Notes: generated from the sequence alone by a model not told the origin. 64,000 nt of DNA from Leisingera methylohalidivorans DSM 14336 (GCF_000511355.1 NC_023136.1:124001-188000), one strand, 5' to 3'. Positions 34,871-44,804 are shown, counted from the stretch's first letter. Numbers and translations are program-made.

Positions 34871-37492
34871 TCAAGCCTGCACGGCTGCGGGCCCCTTCCG
34901 GCGGCGGGTGGCAAGGTAGCGCAGAGTTTTCAGTCCCTCTGGCACCAGCAATACGGGCAGCACCAGCAGGCCGATCAGCCCCCACTGTTCCGCCTGCAAC
35001 GGCACCGTGTGCAGCAGCACCTGCAGCGGCGGCCAGTAAACTGCAGCCACTTGCGCCCCTATTGTCACCGCAAGTGCCGCCAGCAGGAACAGGTTGCTGA
35101 AGAAACCGATCCGCCAGCACGGCAGATGCAGCGAGCGGAAGGCAAAGACGCTGGCTTTTTCAAATAGAACCATTGCGGTGAAGGCGGTGGTGCGGGCCAG
35201 ATCCTCGTTCACGGGCAGCAGGTGCAGAAACACCCAGAGGCTGGCCAGGCCGGTGTAAAGGCCAAACGCCAGAATGGTCAGAACGCCGCCCTTGCCGAGG
35301 ATTGGCGTGTCCTTGCGGCGCGGCGGATGCTCCATCTGGTCCGGCTCGCCCTTCTCCAGCCCTAGCGCAACCGCCGTCACCCCATCGGTCACCAGGTTCA
35401 TCCACAGTATCTGGGTCGCCAGAAAGATCAGCGGCCCGCCGATCAGGATGTTGATCAGCAGGGCGATAACTTCACCGGCGTTGGACGACAGCAGGTAGCG
35501 CACGAACTTGCGCACATTACCGAATTGCCGGCGGCCTTCACCGATGGCCCGCACGATGGTGGCGAAATTATCGTCCAGCAGCACCAGGTCCGAGGCGTCC
35601 TTGGCCACATCCGTCCCGCGTACTCCCATAGACACGCCGATATCAGCCTTTTTTAACGCCGGAGCGTCGTTCACCCCGTCGCCAGTCATCGCCACGATCT
35701 GATGCTGTTCCTGCAATGCAGACACAATCCGCATCTTGTGCGCAGGGCGGGTGCGGGCAAACAGCACCTCTTGCCGCAGAACCTGGTCCAGCTCCGCATC
35801 CTCCAGCGCTTCCAGCGCATCGCCGGTCAGGGTCTTTCCGGCAGGCAGCTCCAGCTGGGTTGCGATGGCCTGCGCGGTCAGCGGGCTATCCCCGGTGATC
35901 ATGATGACACGGATGCCCGCCGACCGGGCCGCGCCGATTGCGGCCCGCACCTCCGGCCGTGGCGGATCAATCAGGCCGGCAAGCCCTAGAAAGGTCATGT
36001 CCTTTTCGTCAATGGTCCCGCCCTGCGCCGCGCCCGCGGCTAGGCCGATCACCCGCAGCCCCTCCCCTGCCATCGCCTCATAAGCCGCGGTAATGCGTGC
36101 CGCCTCCTCCGCGCCCAGGTCGCGCGGGCCTGCCTGTGTCATGGTGCGCGTGCATATCTTCAGAACCTGTTCCGGCGCCCCCTTAGTAAAGACCTTTGCC
36201 CCGTTGCCGCTGCGCACAAGCACACTCATCAGCTTGCGTTCGCTGCTGAAAGGGATTTCTGCCAGCACGGCGTCTGGCTGCGGCGGGTCCGCCCATCCCT
36301 TGCAGCCCAGGGTGACCAGCGCGCCCTCTGTCGGGGCACCGGTCATTTCCCAATGATCACCCTCGCGGTGAAGGTTGGCATGGGTGCAGGTCATCCCTGC
36401 GTTCAGAACTTCCGCCAGAACGGCATCGTCTTTGGCACCGATAACTGCACCATCAAGGGCGATATGGCCGGTTGGATCATATCCCGTTCCGGTTACCTGA
36501 TAGATGCGATCCAGGGTCCAGATGCCGGTTACGGTCATCTTGTTTTCGGTCAGGGTGCCGGTCTTGTCGGTGCAGATCACCGATGCGGCACCCAGGGTTT
36601 CAATTGCCTGCAACCGGCGAGCAAGCGCCTTCTGGCGCACCATCGCGGCGGCCCCCAGCGCTAAGGTGATGGTGACGACCGCGGGCAAACCTTCCGGAAC
36701 CATCGCCACAGACAGCGACAGGCCAGTCATGAACATCTCCGCAACGTCCCGCCCCATATACAGCCCAAGGCACAGAATGGCGGTGGCAATGGCCATGGCT
36801 GCAAACCCCAGCTGCATGGCCAGACGGCCAAGCTGGACCTGAAGATTGGTCTTCTTGAGGCCAACCGATCCCGTCAGCGAAGCGATTTTCCCAAATGAAG
36901 TTTGCGCGCCGGTTCCGGTGACCACCGCAAGCGCCCGCCCCGCCGCCACCACGGTGCCGGCGCAAACCTCTGAGCCGTCTTCTCCGGGGGTTTTCCCGAT
37001 GGGAACGGATTCACCCGTCAATGCGCTTTCATCGACCCGCAGCCCGGACGCGTCATGCAAAGCGGCGTCGGCGGGAATTCTGGCGCCGGCCTCCAGAATG
37101 ATGAGATCGCCCGGAACCAGTTCGCGCGCCTCGATCATCTGCTCGCGCCCGTCCCGCAGCACCAGCGTTTGCGGGGAAAGCATATTGCGCAGGCTTTCCA
37201 AAGCGGTTTCCGCCCGCCATTCCTGCACGAACCCCAGAACGCCGTTCAGCGCAATCACCAGCCCAATCGCCAGCGTGTCGGCATATTCGCCAAGAGTAAA
37301 GGCGATGATCCCCGCAGCGATCAGGATCAGAACCAGAAAATTGCTGAACTGCCGGATAAATACCAACAGCGGCCCGGTCCGCTTGACTCTTGGCAGCTCG
37401 TTCCAGCCGTATTTCTTCCGCGCGGCCTCTGCCTCCTGCCGCGTCAGCCCGGTCAGTGACAGGCCGCTTCCATGCTGAAATGCGTTTGCCAT
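34871..37492 (-). CDS. P-type ATPase of the Ca2+/PMR1-like (P2A) type
   Basis: ATG 37,492 (MANAFQHGSGLSLTGLTRQEA), with AGAAGG upstream; 873 aa. Order: N-terminal cation-ATPase domain, A-domain with DESALTGESVPIGK, M4 VPEGLPAVVTITLALG, phosphorylation site ICTDKTGTLTENKM, N-domain, MTGDGVNDAPALKKADIGVSMG hinge, M6 LWMNLVTDGVTAVALGLE, and a final C-terminal membrane domain. The M4 and M6 residues resemble the Ca/Mn pumps (SERCA/PMR1). It probably exports Ca2+ or Mn2+. The upstream 330 bp hold an IS relic and a possible box. Confidence 0.92.
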   Translation of the reverse strand: MANAFQHGSGLSLTGLTRQEAEAARKKYGWNELPRVKRTGPLLVFIRQFSNFLVLILIAAGIIAFTLGEYADTLAIGLVIALNGVLGFVQEWRAETALESLRNMLSPQTLVLRDGREQMIEARELVPGDLIILEAGARIPADAALHDASGLRVDESALTGESVPIGKTPGEDGSEVCAGTVVAAGRALAVVTGTGAQTSFGKIASLTGSVGLKKTNLQVQLGRLAMQLGFAAMAIATAILCLGLYMGRDVAEMFMTGLSLSVAMVPEGLPAVVTITLALGAAAMVRQKALARRLQAIETLGAASVICTDKTGTLTENKMTVTGIWTLDRIYQVTGTGYDPTGHIALDGAVIGAKDDAVLAEVLNAGMTCTHANLHREGDHWEMTGAPTEGALVTLGCKGWADPPQPDAVLAEIPFSSERKLMSVLVRSGNGAKVFTKGAPEQVLKICTRTMTQAGPRDLGAEEAARITAAYEAMAGEGLRVIGLAAGAAQGGTIDEKDMTFLGLAGLIDPPRPEVRAAIGAARSAGIRVIMITGDSPLTAQAIATQLELPAGKTLTGDALEALEDAELDQVLRQEVLFARTRPAHKMRIVSALQEQHQIVAMTGDGVNDAPALKKADIGVSMGVRGTDVAKDASDLVLLDDNFATIVRAIGEGRRQFGNVRKFVRYLLSSNAGEVIALLINILIGGPLIFLATQILWMNLVTDGVTAVALGLEKGEPDQMEHPPRRKDTPILGKGGVLTILAFGLYTGLASLWVFLHLLPVNEDLARTTAFTAMVLFEKASVFAFRSLHLPCWRIGFFSNLFLLAALAVTIGAQVAAVYWPPLQVLLHTVPLQAEQWGLIGLLVLPVLLVPEGLKTLRYLATRRRKGPAAVQA

Positions 37493-37679
37493 ACCTTCTG
37501 CCCTCCGCTGCCCAATCCGGGAGCTGATCCCAGCGTGCAGCATTCAGGACACATTCGGCAACCTTACCGCTGTAATCCATTAGCGGTTTCCAAGTTGTTT
37601 GAGCATGAATGAGAATGGTAAGGCCTCGGTCCAGCAGGCGCATATTCCGGCAGCATGGCCGTTCCAGAAGTCCAAACTA

Positions 37680-37732
37680 AGCCGGAAAATCCAACTTCCG
37701 TTGGTCCAAGGTTGGCGAGCAGAGCAGGCCGC
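37680..37732 (+). mobile_element. Solo end of an IS3-family element
   Basis: GCCGGAAAATCCAACTTCCG and the following TTGGTCCAAGGTTGG...AGAGCA align, with a few changes, to the right end of the IS3 element at 43,567-44,804 and its adjacent DNA. It is only a relic, in the space between the ATPase and sulfite dehydrogenase genes. Confidence 0.55.
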
Positions 37733-37821
37733 CGTGTGGTGATAGGCCGTGAAAACGATTGTGCCCGCCAGTACGCTGACCAACCGGTGTCTTTCAGACT
37801 GCTTGCGTTACTCATCGCCCA

Positions 37822-37835
37822 TTAACCGCTGTCAA
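37822..37835 (+). promoter_or_regulatory. FixK/FNR-like box before sorA
   Basis: TTAAC-CGCT-GTCAA (TTGAC-AGCG-GTTAA on the other strand). In the plus direction a -10 TCAAAT fits at 37,858-37,863, giving a leader of about 150 nt to sorA. In the minus direction no good -10 is seen. Confidence 0.4.
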
Positions 37836-38021
37836 TGCGCCTGACACGGGCACGTGTTCAAATAGCTGCAGTTGGTGCTCGCAGTGGCAACGCACAGACG
37901 CATGGGACAGGAGACACGGCAACGTTTTGCGCATTCCGCCCTGCGATCCCGCATCACCCGCGGACTGATGCCGTTGCCGGGCGGTTCAATCGGTAGTGAC
38001 ATGAGCAAGGGGAGTTAAGTC

Positions 38022-39308
38022 ATGGCTTCAAGCAACACGCTGAAACCTGCAGTCGCGCCAGACGGTGTGAAATACCAGGAAGCCGCGGAACCTGAAGCTG
38101 CGCTTGGCCCTGGCCGCCGCCGGTTCCTGAGAACCGCTGGCCTGGCTAGCCTTGGCGCGGCTGCAGGTATGGCGATCCCCTTTCACCACAACCTTCCGCA
38201 TGGTTTTTTTCCTGCAGCAATGGCCAGCAGCAACGGTTTGGCAGGCAAGGATGGGCTGACCTTGCTGAACGACCGCCCGCTGAATGCGGAGACGCCGCCC
38301 GAACTCCTGGATGATCCAATCACGCCAACGGCGCGCCACTTCATACGCAACAACGGAATTGCACCCGATGACACAAGCCCTGAAGGTTGGACACTTTCGA
38401 TAGACGGTTTTGTGGACAGCGTTCTGGAAATGTCTATTGGGGATCTGAAAGAGCGGTTCGAGGTCGTCACGCTTGCGCTGACGCTGGAATGCGGCGGCAA
38501 CGGACGGGCCTTTTTCGACCCGCCGGCCAGCGGCAACCAGTGGACCTACGGCGCGGTGGCCTGCTCGGAATGGACAGGTGTGCGGTTGCGGGATGTGCTC
38601 CAGGCGGCCGGGCTTCAGGACAGAGCGGTTTACACAGCGCATTACGGGGCAGACGGGCATCTTTCCGGTGACCCGGGTAAGTTGCCGATTTCGCGCGGCC
38701 TGCCGATCGCCAAAGCGCTGACGGACAATGTGCTGATTGCCTTCGCGATGAACGGTGCAGACTTGCACCCGATGAACGGCGCGCCGCTGCGGCTGGTGGT
38801 TCCGGGCTGGCCCGGGTCCTGTTCGCAGAAATGGCTGCGCCGGATTGAGCTGCGCGACCAGGTGCATGACGGCCCAAAAATGACCGGCACCTCCTACCGC
38901 GTTCCGGAATACCCAGTGGCTCCGGGCGATACTGTGCCCAAGGAGGACTTCCGGATCATCGAACGGATGCCAGTGAAATCTCTGATTACTTTCCCCGCAA
39001 ATGGGGCAGCGTCGGGGGTGGCGACGGACGTGCGCGGCCATGCCTGGTCCGGGGACCGCACGATTGACAGTCTCGAAATTTCCTATGACTTCGGAGCCAG
39101 ATGGCAGGCAACGGAACTGGACCCGCCCATCAATGAAGGCGCCTGGCAGAATTGGCGCACCACTGTAAGTTTCCCGGTCCCCGGCTACTATGAGATCTGG
39201 GCCCGCGCCACCGACAGCGCAGGTGAAATGCAGCGTTTCGCCATCGATTGGAATCCCAAGGGGTATCTGAACAACCGGATGCACCGTGTCGGCCTGCGAG
39301 CCGGCTGA
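38022..39308 (+). CDS. sorA: Sulfite dehydrogenase, molybdopterin subunit (SorA-like)
   Basis: A 428-aa periplasmic sulfite oxidase-family enzyme. The twin-arginine signal RRRFLRTAGLASLGAAAG is at residues 32-49, so it is exported folded with cofactor. The molybdenum-ligating Cys is about 157 (TLECGGNGR). Further marks are the ACSEWTGVRLRDVLQAAG region, ALTDNVLIAFAMNGADLHPMNGAPLRLVVPGWPG, and a C-terminal Mo-co dimerisation domain (ISYDFGARWQATELD...WARATDSAGEMQ). It oxidises sulfite to sulfate and passes electrons to the cytochrome encoded next; the stop and start codons overlap. Confidence 0.88.
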   Translation: MASSNTLKPAVAPDGVKYQEAAEPEAALGPGRRRFLRTAGLASLGAAAGMAIPFHHNLPHGFFPAAMASSNGLAGKDGLTLLNDRPLNAETPPELLDDPITPTARHFIRNNGIAPDDTSPEGWTLSIDGFVDSVLEMSIGDLKERFEVVTLALTLECGGNGRAFFDPPASGNQWTYGAVACSEWTGVRLRDVLQAAGLQDRAVYTAHYGADGHLSGDPGKLPISRGLPIAKALTDNVLIAFAMNGADLHPMNGAPLRLVVPGWPGSCSQKWLRRIELRDQVHDGPKMTGTSYRVPEYPVAPGDTVPKEDFRIIERMPVKSLITFPANGAASGVATDVRGHAWSGDRTIDSLEISYDFGARWQATELDPPINEGAWQNWRTTVSFPVPGYYEIWARATDSAGEMQRFAIDWNPKGYLNNRMHRVGLRAG

Positions 39309-39676
39309 TGCAGGAGCGGCAATCAAGCAAAACAGGCTTCCACCCGGTGCGCCTCTGGCTTGCAGCTGCCAGTGCCGCCGTTGGCTGTGCCCTTGCGGCG
39401 CTGCCGCCGGCACTGGCCGAAACACAGGAGGACAGAGAGTTCGGCCAACTGGTCGAGGCTGAGGGGGTCGAGGAAACTTATTACACCTGCACAGCCTGTC
39501 ATTCCGAGATGATCGTTGCCCAGCAGGGAAAGACCCGCGAAGGCTGGGAAGAAATGCTGGACTGGATGACCGAGGAGCAGGGCATGCCTGAACTTGATCC
39601 TTCCGAACGCAGGATCATTCTGAATTACCTCTCCGCGCACTACAACACGGACCGGCCGAACTTCCCGCGCCGATGA
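39308..39676 (+). CDS. sorB: c-type cytochrome subunit (SorB-like)
   Basis: ATG 39,308 overlaps the sorA stop by one base (TGATG). The 122-aa protein has a signal peptide (LWLAAASAAVGCALAALPPALA) and one haem site CTACH at 61-65 (YYTCTACHSEMIV). The C-terminal part has few features apart from SERRIILNYLSAHYN. Electron acceptor of SorA in the periplasm. A Met ligand for the haem is likely M75-M95 but was not assigned. Confidence 0.85.
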   Translation: MQERQSSKTGFHPVRLWLAAASAAVGCALAALPPALAETQEDREFGQLVEAEGVEETYYTCTACHSEMIVAQQGKTREGWEEMLDWMTEEQGMPELDPSERRIILNYLSAHYNTDRPNFPRR

Positions 39677-39704
39677 GACAAAGCGTACAACAAGGAGTTT
39701 TCCG

Positions 39705-40535
39705 ATGACTATCAAGTCCCTGGCAGTCGCACTCTTTTCGGCGAAAGAAGCGCAGTGGCTTATCCCCGCAGCCGCAGATCTGGCAAGCCGTACGGGCGCC
39801 CATCTGACCGGCGTGCTTCCCATTGAAAGCCAGGTGCCCTTCGCTGGAACCGAAGGCAGCCTGGTAAGCTATGGCGCGGTGTTCATCCCCGAATGGCAGC
39901 GGCAAGAAGCGGCTGCTATCGCCGGGGTCTTTCAGGCTGCTGTGACAGGGCGGGATTTTTTGGCTGACCTCAAGCAGCAGCCGCTGGGCAGCCAAAGTGC
40001 GGAAAGCTTTTTGCTGGACAATGTGGCCGCCGCAGATCTTGTGATGGCGGGGCAGTGTCCGCAGCAGGGTGCAAGGCACAGCCAGCGCCAGCTACAGGAA
40101 CAGCTGATCCGCCGGTCGGGACGCCCGGTCCTGATTATTCCGCAGGATTGGACTCCCGGCGTCATCGGCTCAAATATTCTGGTCGGCTGGAGCAACACCC
40201 GCGAAGCCATCCGAGCGGCTCATTATGCCCGCGCCCTGGCGCAGCCTGGTGCCAATATATCGATCCTCAACATCGGCGACGGTGGTCTTGGGCTCGAATG
40301 CCGGGAGGACATGGCCGCGGCCTTTGACCGGCACGGGCATTCCGTAACTCTGATTGATCGCCAAAAAACTACACCGGGAGCCGGATCCATGCTGCTCAAA
40401 GTGGCGGTGGAATGCGGCGCCGACATGCTGGCCGCCGGCGCCTTCGGGCATTCGTGGGCCTATGATTTCGTACTCGGAGCCGCCACGCGCGAATTGCTGG
40501 AGCATGCGAAGCTGCCGGTTCTGTTTTCCAGATAA
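39705..40535 (+). CDS. Universal stress protein, tandem UspA domains (2)
   Basis: A 276-aa protein. The N-terminal UspA-like half starts MTIKSLAVALFSAKEAQWLI. The second half (SNILVGWSNTREAIRAAHYARAL) ends with the UspA signature variant MLAAGAFGHSWAYDFVLGAATRELLEHAKLPVLFS. AAGGAG lies before ATG, 28 bp after sorB. It differs clearly from the other two copies, so it is an old paralogue. Cytosolic, stress-related. Confidence 0.9.
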   Translation: MTIKSLAVALFSAKEAQWLIPAAADLASRTGAHLTGVLPIESQVPFAGTEGSLVSYGAVFIPEWQRQEAAAIAGVFQAAVTGRDFLADLKQQPLGSQSAESFLLDNVAAADLVMAGQCPQQGARHSQRQLQEQLIRRSGRPVLIIPQDWTPGVIGSNILVGWSNTREAIRAAHYARALAQPGANISILNIGDGGLGLECREDMAAAFDRHGHSVTLIDRQKTTPGAGSMLLKVAVECGADMLAAGAFGHSWAYDFVLGAATRELLEHAKLPVLFSR

Positions 40536-40598
40536 ACTGCAGACCAGGCGGGCAGCGCATGATAATTTGCTGCCCTGAAGGTAAGGCTGGAGGTCGCC

Positions 40599-41981
40599 AT
40601 GCCACCGCAGAACAGTGCCAGGCTGCGTTTCCTCGGGGCTACCGGAACGGTCACAGGCTCCCGATACCTGATCGAAGCAGGAAAACAGCGGGTGCTGGTC
40701 GATTGCGGACTCTATCAGGGCTACAAGCAGTTCAGGCGGCGCAATCGAAAGCCGTTCCCGGTGGGCCCGTCTACCATCACGTCCATTCTCCTTACGCACG
40801 CCCACCTGGACCATTCCGGCTACCTGCCGGCTTTGATCCGGTCGGGCTGCAAGGCACCGGTCTATTGCACACCGCCGACCCGCGACCTTTGCGGGCTGCT
40901 CTTGCCGGACAGCGGCCGCCTTCACGAGGAGGGCGCGCGGCATGCAAGGCGCAAAGGCTACTCCAAACACAAGCGCCCTGCCCCGATTTACACCGAAAAA
41001 GATGCCCGGGCTGCCCTACGCCGCTTCAAGCCGCACCCCTTTGGCGTGCCGCTGGATCTTGGCGGCGGTATCAGCGCCGAATTTATCCGAGCCGGCCATC
41101 TTCTCGGGGCCGCACAGATCCGGATCAGTATCGGCGGAAAAACGGTGCATTTCAGCGGTGACCTCGGCCAGGACCGCGACCCGCTGATGCCTCCGCCGGA
41201 GCCCTTTGCTGGTGCAGATGTTCTGGTCTGCGAGTCGACCTACGGCGACCGTCTGCACCCTGCCATTTCTCCCGAGGACGAATTGGCCAGTATTCTGGAA
41301 CCCTTTCTCAAGCAAAAGGGCATCGTGCTGATACCCGCCTTCGCCGTTGGCCGTGCACAGGGCATCATGTACCATCTGTCACGCCTGATGGCAGTCGGCC
41401 GCATTCCCAGCGTGCCCGTCTTTCTCGATAGCCCGATGGCGTCGGACGCCACTGATATCTATCTCCGCCATTGCACTGAACACCGCATTGCGCAGCAGGA
41501 TTGTGCAGCAACGTTCAAGCTTCCCGTCCGGGTCAATTCAACCGCACAGTCCAAAAACCTGAACTCACGTGAAGGGCCTATGGTCATCATCTCGGCAAGC
41601 GGCATGATCACCGGCGGCCGCATCCTGCATCACATGGTGAACTTTGGCTGCAGCCTGCGCACCATAATCATCCTGTCGGGTTATCAGGCCGGCGGCACCC
41701 GTGGTGCTTCTTTGGCTACAGGCGAGCGGCGCCTTCGCATCTTCGGACAGTATTACGATATTGGAGCGCAAGTCGCGCAGCTGGAAACTTTTTCAGGCCA
41801 TGCGGATGCCGATCAGCTTCTCGGCTGGATGGCGGCTGGCCCGGCGCCAGCCATGACCTATCTGACCCACGGAGAACCCGAGGCTTCCGAAGCGCTCAGA
41901 CGGCGCATTTCACATGAACTGCACCGCCCGGCCCGGGTGCCCGAGCATCTGGAAGCGATCAACATCAATAATCCGGAATGA
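40599..41981 (+). CDS. Beta-CASP metallo-beta-lactamase (RNA hydrolase-like)
   Basis: A 460-aa MBL-fold enzyme of the CPSF73/YSH1-like group. Lactamase motif 2 is LLTHAHLDHSGYLPALI, then HFSGDLGQ (motif 4 Asp) and CESTYGDRLHP. The beta-CASP domain lies about 230-370 (VLIPAFAVGRAQGIMYHLSRL, FLDSPMASDAT), and the RMMBL tail has ETFSGHADADQLLGWM and YLTHGEPEASEAL. Such proteins act as RNases; this subfamily is frequent in oxygen-limitation clusters. Start ATG with AAGG upstream. No partner gene downstream; IS debris follows. Confidence 0.9.
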   Translation: MPPQNSARLRFLGATGTVTGSRYLIEAGKQRVLVDCGLYQGYKQFRRRNRKPFPVGPSTITSILLTHAHLDHSGYLPALIRSGCKAPVYCTPPTRDLCGLLLPDSGRLHEEGARHARRKGYSKHKRPAPIYTEKDARAALRRFKPHPFGVPLDLGGGISAEFIRAGHLLGAAQIRISIGGKTVHFSGDLGQDRDPLMPPPEPFAGADVLVCESTYGDRLHPAISPEDELASILEPFLKQKGIVLIPAFAVGRAQGIMYHLSRLMAVGRIPSVPVFLDSPMASDATDIYLRHCTEHRIAQQDCAATFKLPVRVNSTAQSKNLNSREGPMVIISASGMITGGRILHHMVNFGCSLRTIIILSGYQAGGTRGASLATGERRLRIFGQYYDIGAQVAQLETFSGHADADQLLGWMAAGPAPAMTYLTHGEPEASEALRRRISHELHRPARVPEHLEAININNPE

Positions 41982-42335
41982 TCAAGCCACGCAGCTAGCT
42001 GAATTCTGTCCCGGCAAGACCCGCTCCAGAAATCGGCCAGGCGTCTATGGGAAAAGCTGTTGTTGTGTCAGGCAGAGACACCTTCGGACGGCACACAGGT
42101 AGTGGTCAACTGTACGGCACCAATTGCCGCGGCCATTGATACCGCGGCCGGACAACGGCCTGTTCGCTTCGTTTGCGGCATCCGGAGATACGAGGAGGTC
42201 GCGGAACTCGAAACCGGCTGTCCCATTGGCTGCTGCCATGCTTTGCAGGATTGGCCTGTTCATGCAGAGTCTGGTCACAGGCCGTCCACCGGCACCTTGA
42301 GGAACCGTTTGCCGCTGTCATCCGCAGGCGGCAAT
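41982..42335. other. Decayed region, unrecognised fragment on the minus strand
   Basis: A minus-strand segment (42,275 to about 42,400) encodes a short tail (VPKLIIPSLQVNMRAGELPP) that I do not recognise and that touches the broken IstA. The rest shows no gene. Confidence 0.35.
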
Positions 42336-43013
42336 TCACCGGCCCGCATATTCACCTGCAAAGACGGGATGATCAGCTTGGGCACGTCCAACTGCGCCTG
42401 CGGGTTCCGTCAGGCTCGATCTTCGCCACAAGGCACCGGTCGTTGCCGTACAGGATCGACTGCGGAACGGCCCCGAAAAATCCAAAGGCATGGACGTGGC
42501 CATCCAGGCTGCCGCTGTCGCTGTCGCCGCCGGATAGGCCCGGATGTAGCAAGCATCGCTGTGCGGCAGATCCAGGGCAAAGAAATGGGCCTTCTGTTCA
42601 ACACCGCCGATCACTACCACTGCCTCGCCGAAATCGGCTTGAGCATGGCCTGGCGCGCGCGTCAGAGGAACGAACACTTCGCGATGCCGCCGACCGTGCT
42701 CCCTCACATAGTCCTTGATGATGGTATAGCCGCCCTCGAAGCCATGCTCGTCGCGAAGCCGCTCGAAAATCCGCTTGGCCGTATGCCGCTGCTTGCGTGG
42801 TCTCTCCCGGTCTTCTGAAAGCCATTGATCGATGATTCCGGTGAACCCATCCAGTTTGGGCCGCCGGATCGGCGCTGAGCGCCGATAGCCAGGCGGAACC
42901 GAAAACGCCAAAATCTTCCGAACGCTGTCACGAGATATCCCGAAATGCCGCGCCGCTTCACGCTGGCTCATGCCCCCTGCGCACGCCAGACGAACCTTGC
43001 GGTATAAATCCAC
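42336..43013 (-). pseudogene. IS21-family IstA, truncated and frameshifted
   Basis: N-terminal IstA: MDLYRKVRLACAGGMSQREAARHFGISRDSVRKIL (HTH), then GGYTIIKDYVREHGRR and PGHAQADFGEAVVVIGG (first catalytic Asp). Near 42,500 the frame shifts within a repetitive GACAGC stretch. The alternative frame continues LDGHVHAFGFFGAVPQSILY before it is lost. No IstB partner is present. Confidence 0.85.
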
Positions 43014-43068
43014 GGTGAAGATCCTCCCGCCCTCCCTCCGTTAAAAGAAGGGCAAAGGTGGACGACTT

Positions 43069-43473
43069 TTACGCCGGCCGCAGCAGGATCATCCCGCCGC
43101 TACCGTGGTCGATTTTCTCACCGCCGTTCTCACTCACGCGCACCGGTTGGCCTTCAAACCAAAGACGGCCGGCAATCTGCTCTGGCGACCAGCCTTCCTT
43201 CAATTGGGTGATCACTGCTTTGCGCAGGTCTTTCAATCGCACGAGTTTGCGGCGGCGCATGCGCCTGGCGGCCGCGGTTCTCTGAGCATTCACACCGTAG
43301 TAGCCGTTCAGATATGGCAGTTCACGGTCTTCAAAGCGGTTGCGCTTGATCTCGCGGTAGACAGTAGAGCGATGCCTGCCGAGAGCAGCCGCGATCTTGC
43401 ACACGGGCGTCTTTGCGTTCAGCATATCCTCAATTGCGCGCCGTTCACGCAAATCCAGCTCTATGTGGGCCAT
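43069..43473 (-). pseudogene. IS30-family transposase, N-terminal part
   Basis: Minus reading MAHIELDLRERRAIEDMLNAK, then GRHRSTVYREIKRNRFEDREL, WSPEQIAGRLWFEGQP, ends without the catalytic core. The HTH region matches the fragment at 3,012 only moderately, so it is a different IS30 member. Confidence 0.85.
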
Positions 43474-43628
43474 CTTTCATTCTCCGTGCTTTCCAGCAAG
43501 ATAGGGGAATTGTCGCAACCCAATCTAGAATGTGCCCCCATTGCTCTTGCTCTGCCCCCTGAAAACTGGACCGTATGAAGCTGGAGTTTTCCGCTAAGTT
43601 TCCCTGGCTGGGAGAGGAGAGGAATCGC

Positions 43629-43895
43629 ATGAAAGCATCGAAGTTCACGGAGGCGCAGAAGGCCTTCATCCTGAAGCAGGGCGAGCAAGGCACGCCGGTC
43701 GCGGAGATCTGCCGCAAGGCGGGGATCAGCCAGGCGACGTACTTCAACTGGAAGAAAAAATACGGGGGTCTTCTGCCGGACGAGATGCGCCGGCTGAGAG
43801 CGCTGGAGGATGAGAACACCCGGCTGAAGAAGATCGTAGCCGATCTGACGCTGGACCGGGAAATGCTTCAGGATGTCATTCGGCGAAAGCTCTGA
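43629..43895 (+). CDS. IS3-family OrfA
   Basis: An 88-aa HTH_Tnp_1 protein: MKASKFTEAQKAFILKQGEQ, VAEICRKAGISQATYFNWKKK, then a heptad region (MRRLRALEDENTRLKKIVAD) and the family end LDREMLQDVIRRKL. GGAGAGGAG lies before ATG 43,629. OrfB follows with a four-base overlap. Confidence 0.88.
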   Translation: MKASKFTEAQKAFILKQGEQGTPVAEICRKAGISQATYFNWKKKYGGLLPDEMRRLRALEDENTRLKKIVADLTLDREMLQDVIRRKL

Positions 43896-44771
43896 AGCCT
43901 GGCCGTTTGCGCGAGATCGTCACCGGGATGTGCGTCGACTGGGGCGTGTCGATCCGGAGGGCCTGTGGGGCCATCTGCTTCGACACCTCCACCTACCACT
44001 ACAAGTCCCGGCGGATCACTGCCCGGCAGGGCATCGCCCAGCGATGTCCCGAGAGGGGACCAGGCTGCCGTCGAGCGGCGGATCAAGGAGATTGCAGAAA
44101 CGCGTGTGCGCTATGGCTACAGGCGCGTCCATGTTCTGTTGCGGCGAGAGGGCTGGACCATCAATATCAAGAAGACACGCAGGATTTACAATGAGTTGGG
44201 TCTGCAGTTGCGGAATAAGCACCCGAAACGGCGAGTGAAAGCCAAGCTGCGCGAGGATCGCGAAGAAGCCACCGGGCCGAACGACGTCTGGGCAATGGAT
44301 TTTGTTCACGACCAGCTGGCCATGGGAAAGAAATTGAGGATCCTGACCGTGGTCGACACGCATTCGCGGTTCTGCCCTGTCGTGGATCCTCGGTTCAGCT
44401 ACCGCGGCGAGGACGTGGTTCAAACCCTGGAACAGGTTTGCGGCAGGATTGGCTACCCGAACACCATTCGAGTCGATAATGGCAGCGAGTTCATCTCCCG
44501 CGATCTGGATCTCTGGGCCTACGCCAATGACGTCACGCTGGACTTCTCACGGCCCGGAAAGCCGACGGACAACGGGTTCATCGAGGCGTTCAACAGCAAG
44601 TTCCGATCCGAATGCCTGAACGCGCATTGGTTCATGAGCCTTGCCGACGCCCGCGAAAAGTTGGAAGCTTGGCGTAGACACTACAACGAAGACCGACCTC
44701 ACAGTGCGATCGGGTATAACGTCCCGATTGCCATGCATTATCCCGATGGCGTCACCAGCCCGTCATCGTGA
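43892..44771 (+). pseudogene. IS3-family OrfB, broken by a mini-insert
   Basis: The first part (GRLREIVTGMCVDWGVSIRRAC, STYHYKSRR) and the second part (AAVERRIKEIAETRVRYGYRRVHVLL, NDVWAMDFVHDQL, RVDNGSEFISRDL, GKPTDNGFIEAFNSKFR...NEDRPHSAIGY) are in different frames. The join is insert A at 44,018-44,058. The DDE residues are all present, so only the insert disables it. Confidence 0.87.
44018..44058 (+). repeat. ~40-bp palindromic mini-insert (member A)
   Basis: ACTGCCCGGCAGG, then the stem CATCGC-CCA-GCGATG (44,032-44,046), then TCCCGAGAGGGG. It causes a net +1 frame change in IS3 OrfB. The flanks match members B, C and D; the stem sequence is its own. Confidence 0.75.
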
Positions 44772-44804
44772 CACAGCCGGAAAACTCCAGCTTCCGGTGG
44801 TCCA

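Larger units (their letters stand above)
43567..44804 (+). mobile_element. IS3-family element with mini-insert
   Basis: Terminal repeat TGGACC-N4-GAAGCTGGAGTTTTCCG (43,567-43,593) is inverted at 44,778-44,804. OrfA and OrfB lie between. The element interrupts a metallo-hydrolase gene on its right. Confidence 0.85.

Noticed and set aside
42060..42818. 252-codon plus-strand open frame
   Set aside because: Antisense shadow of the broken IstA gene.
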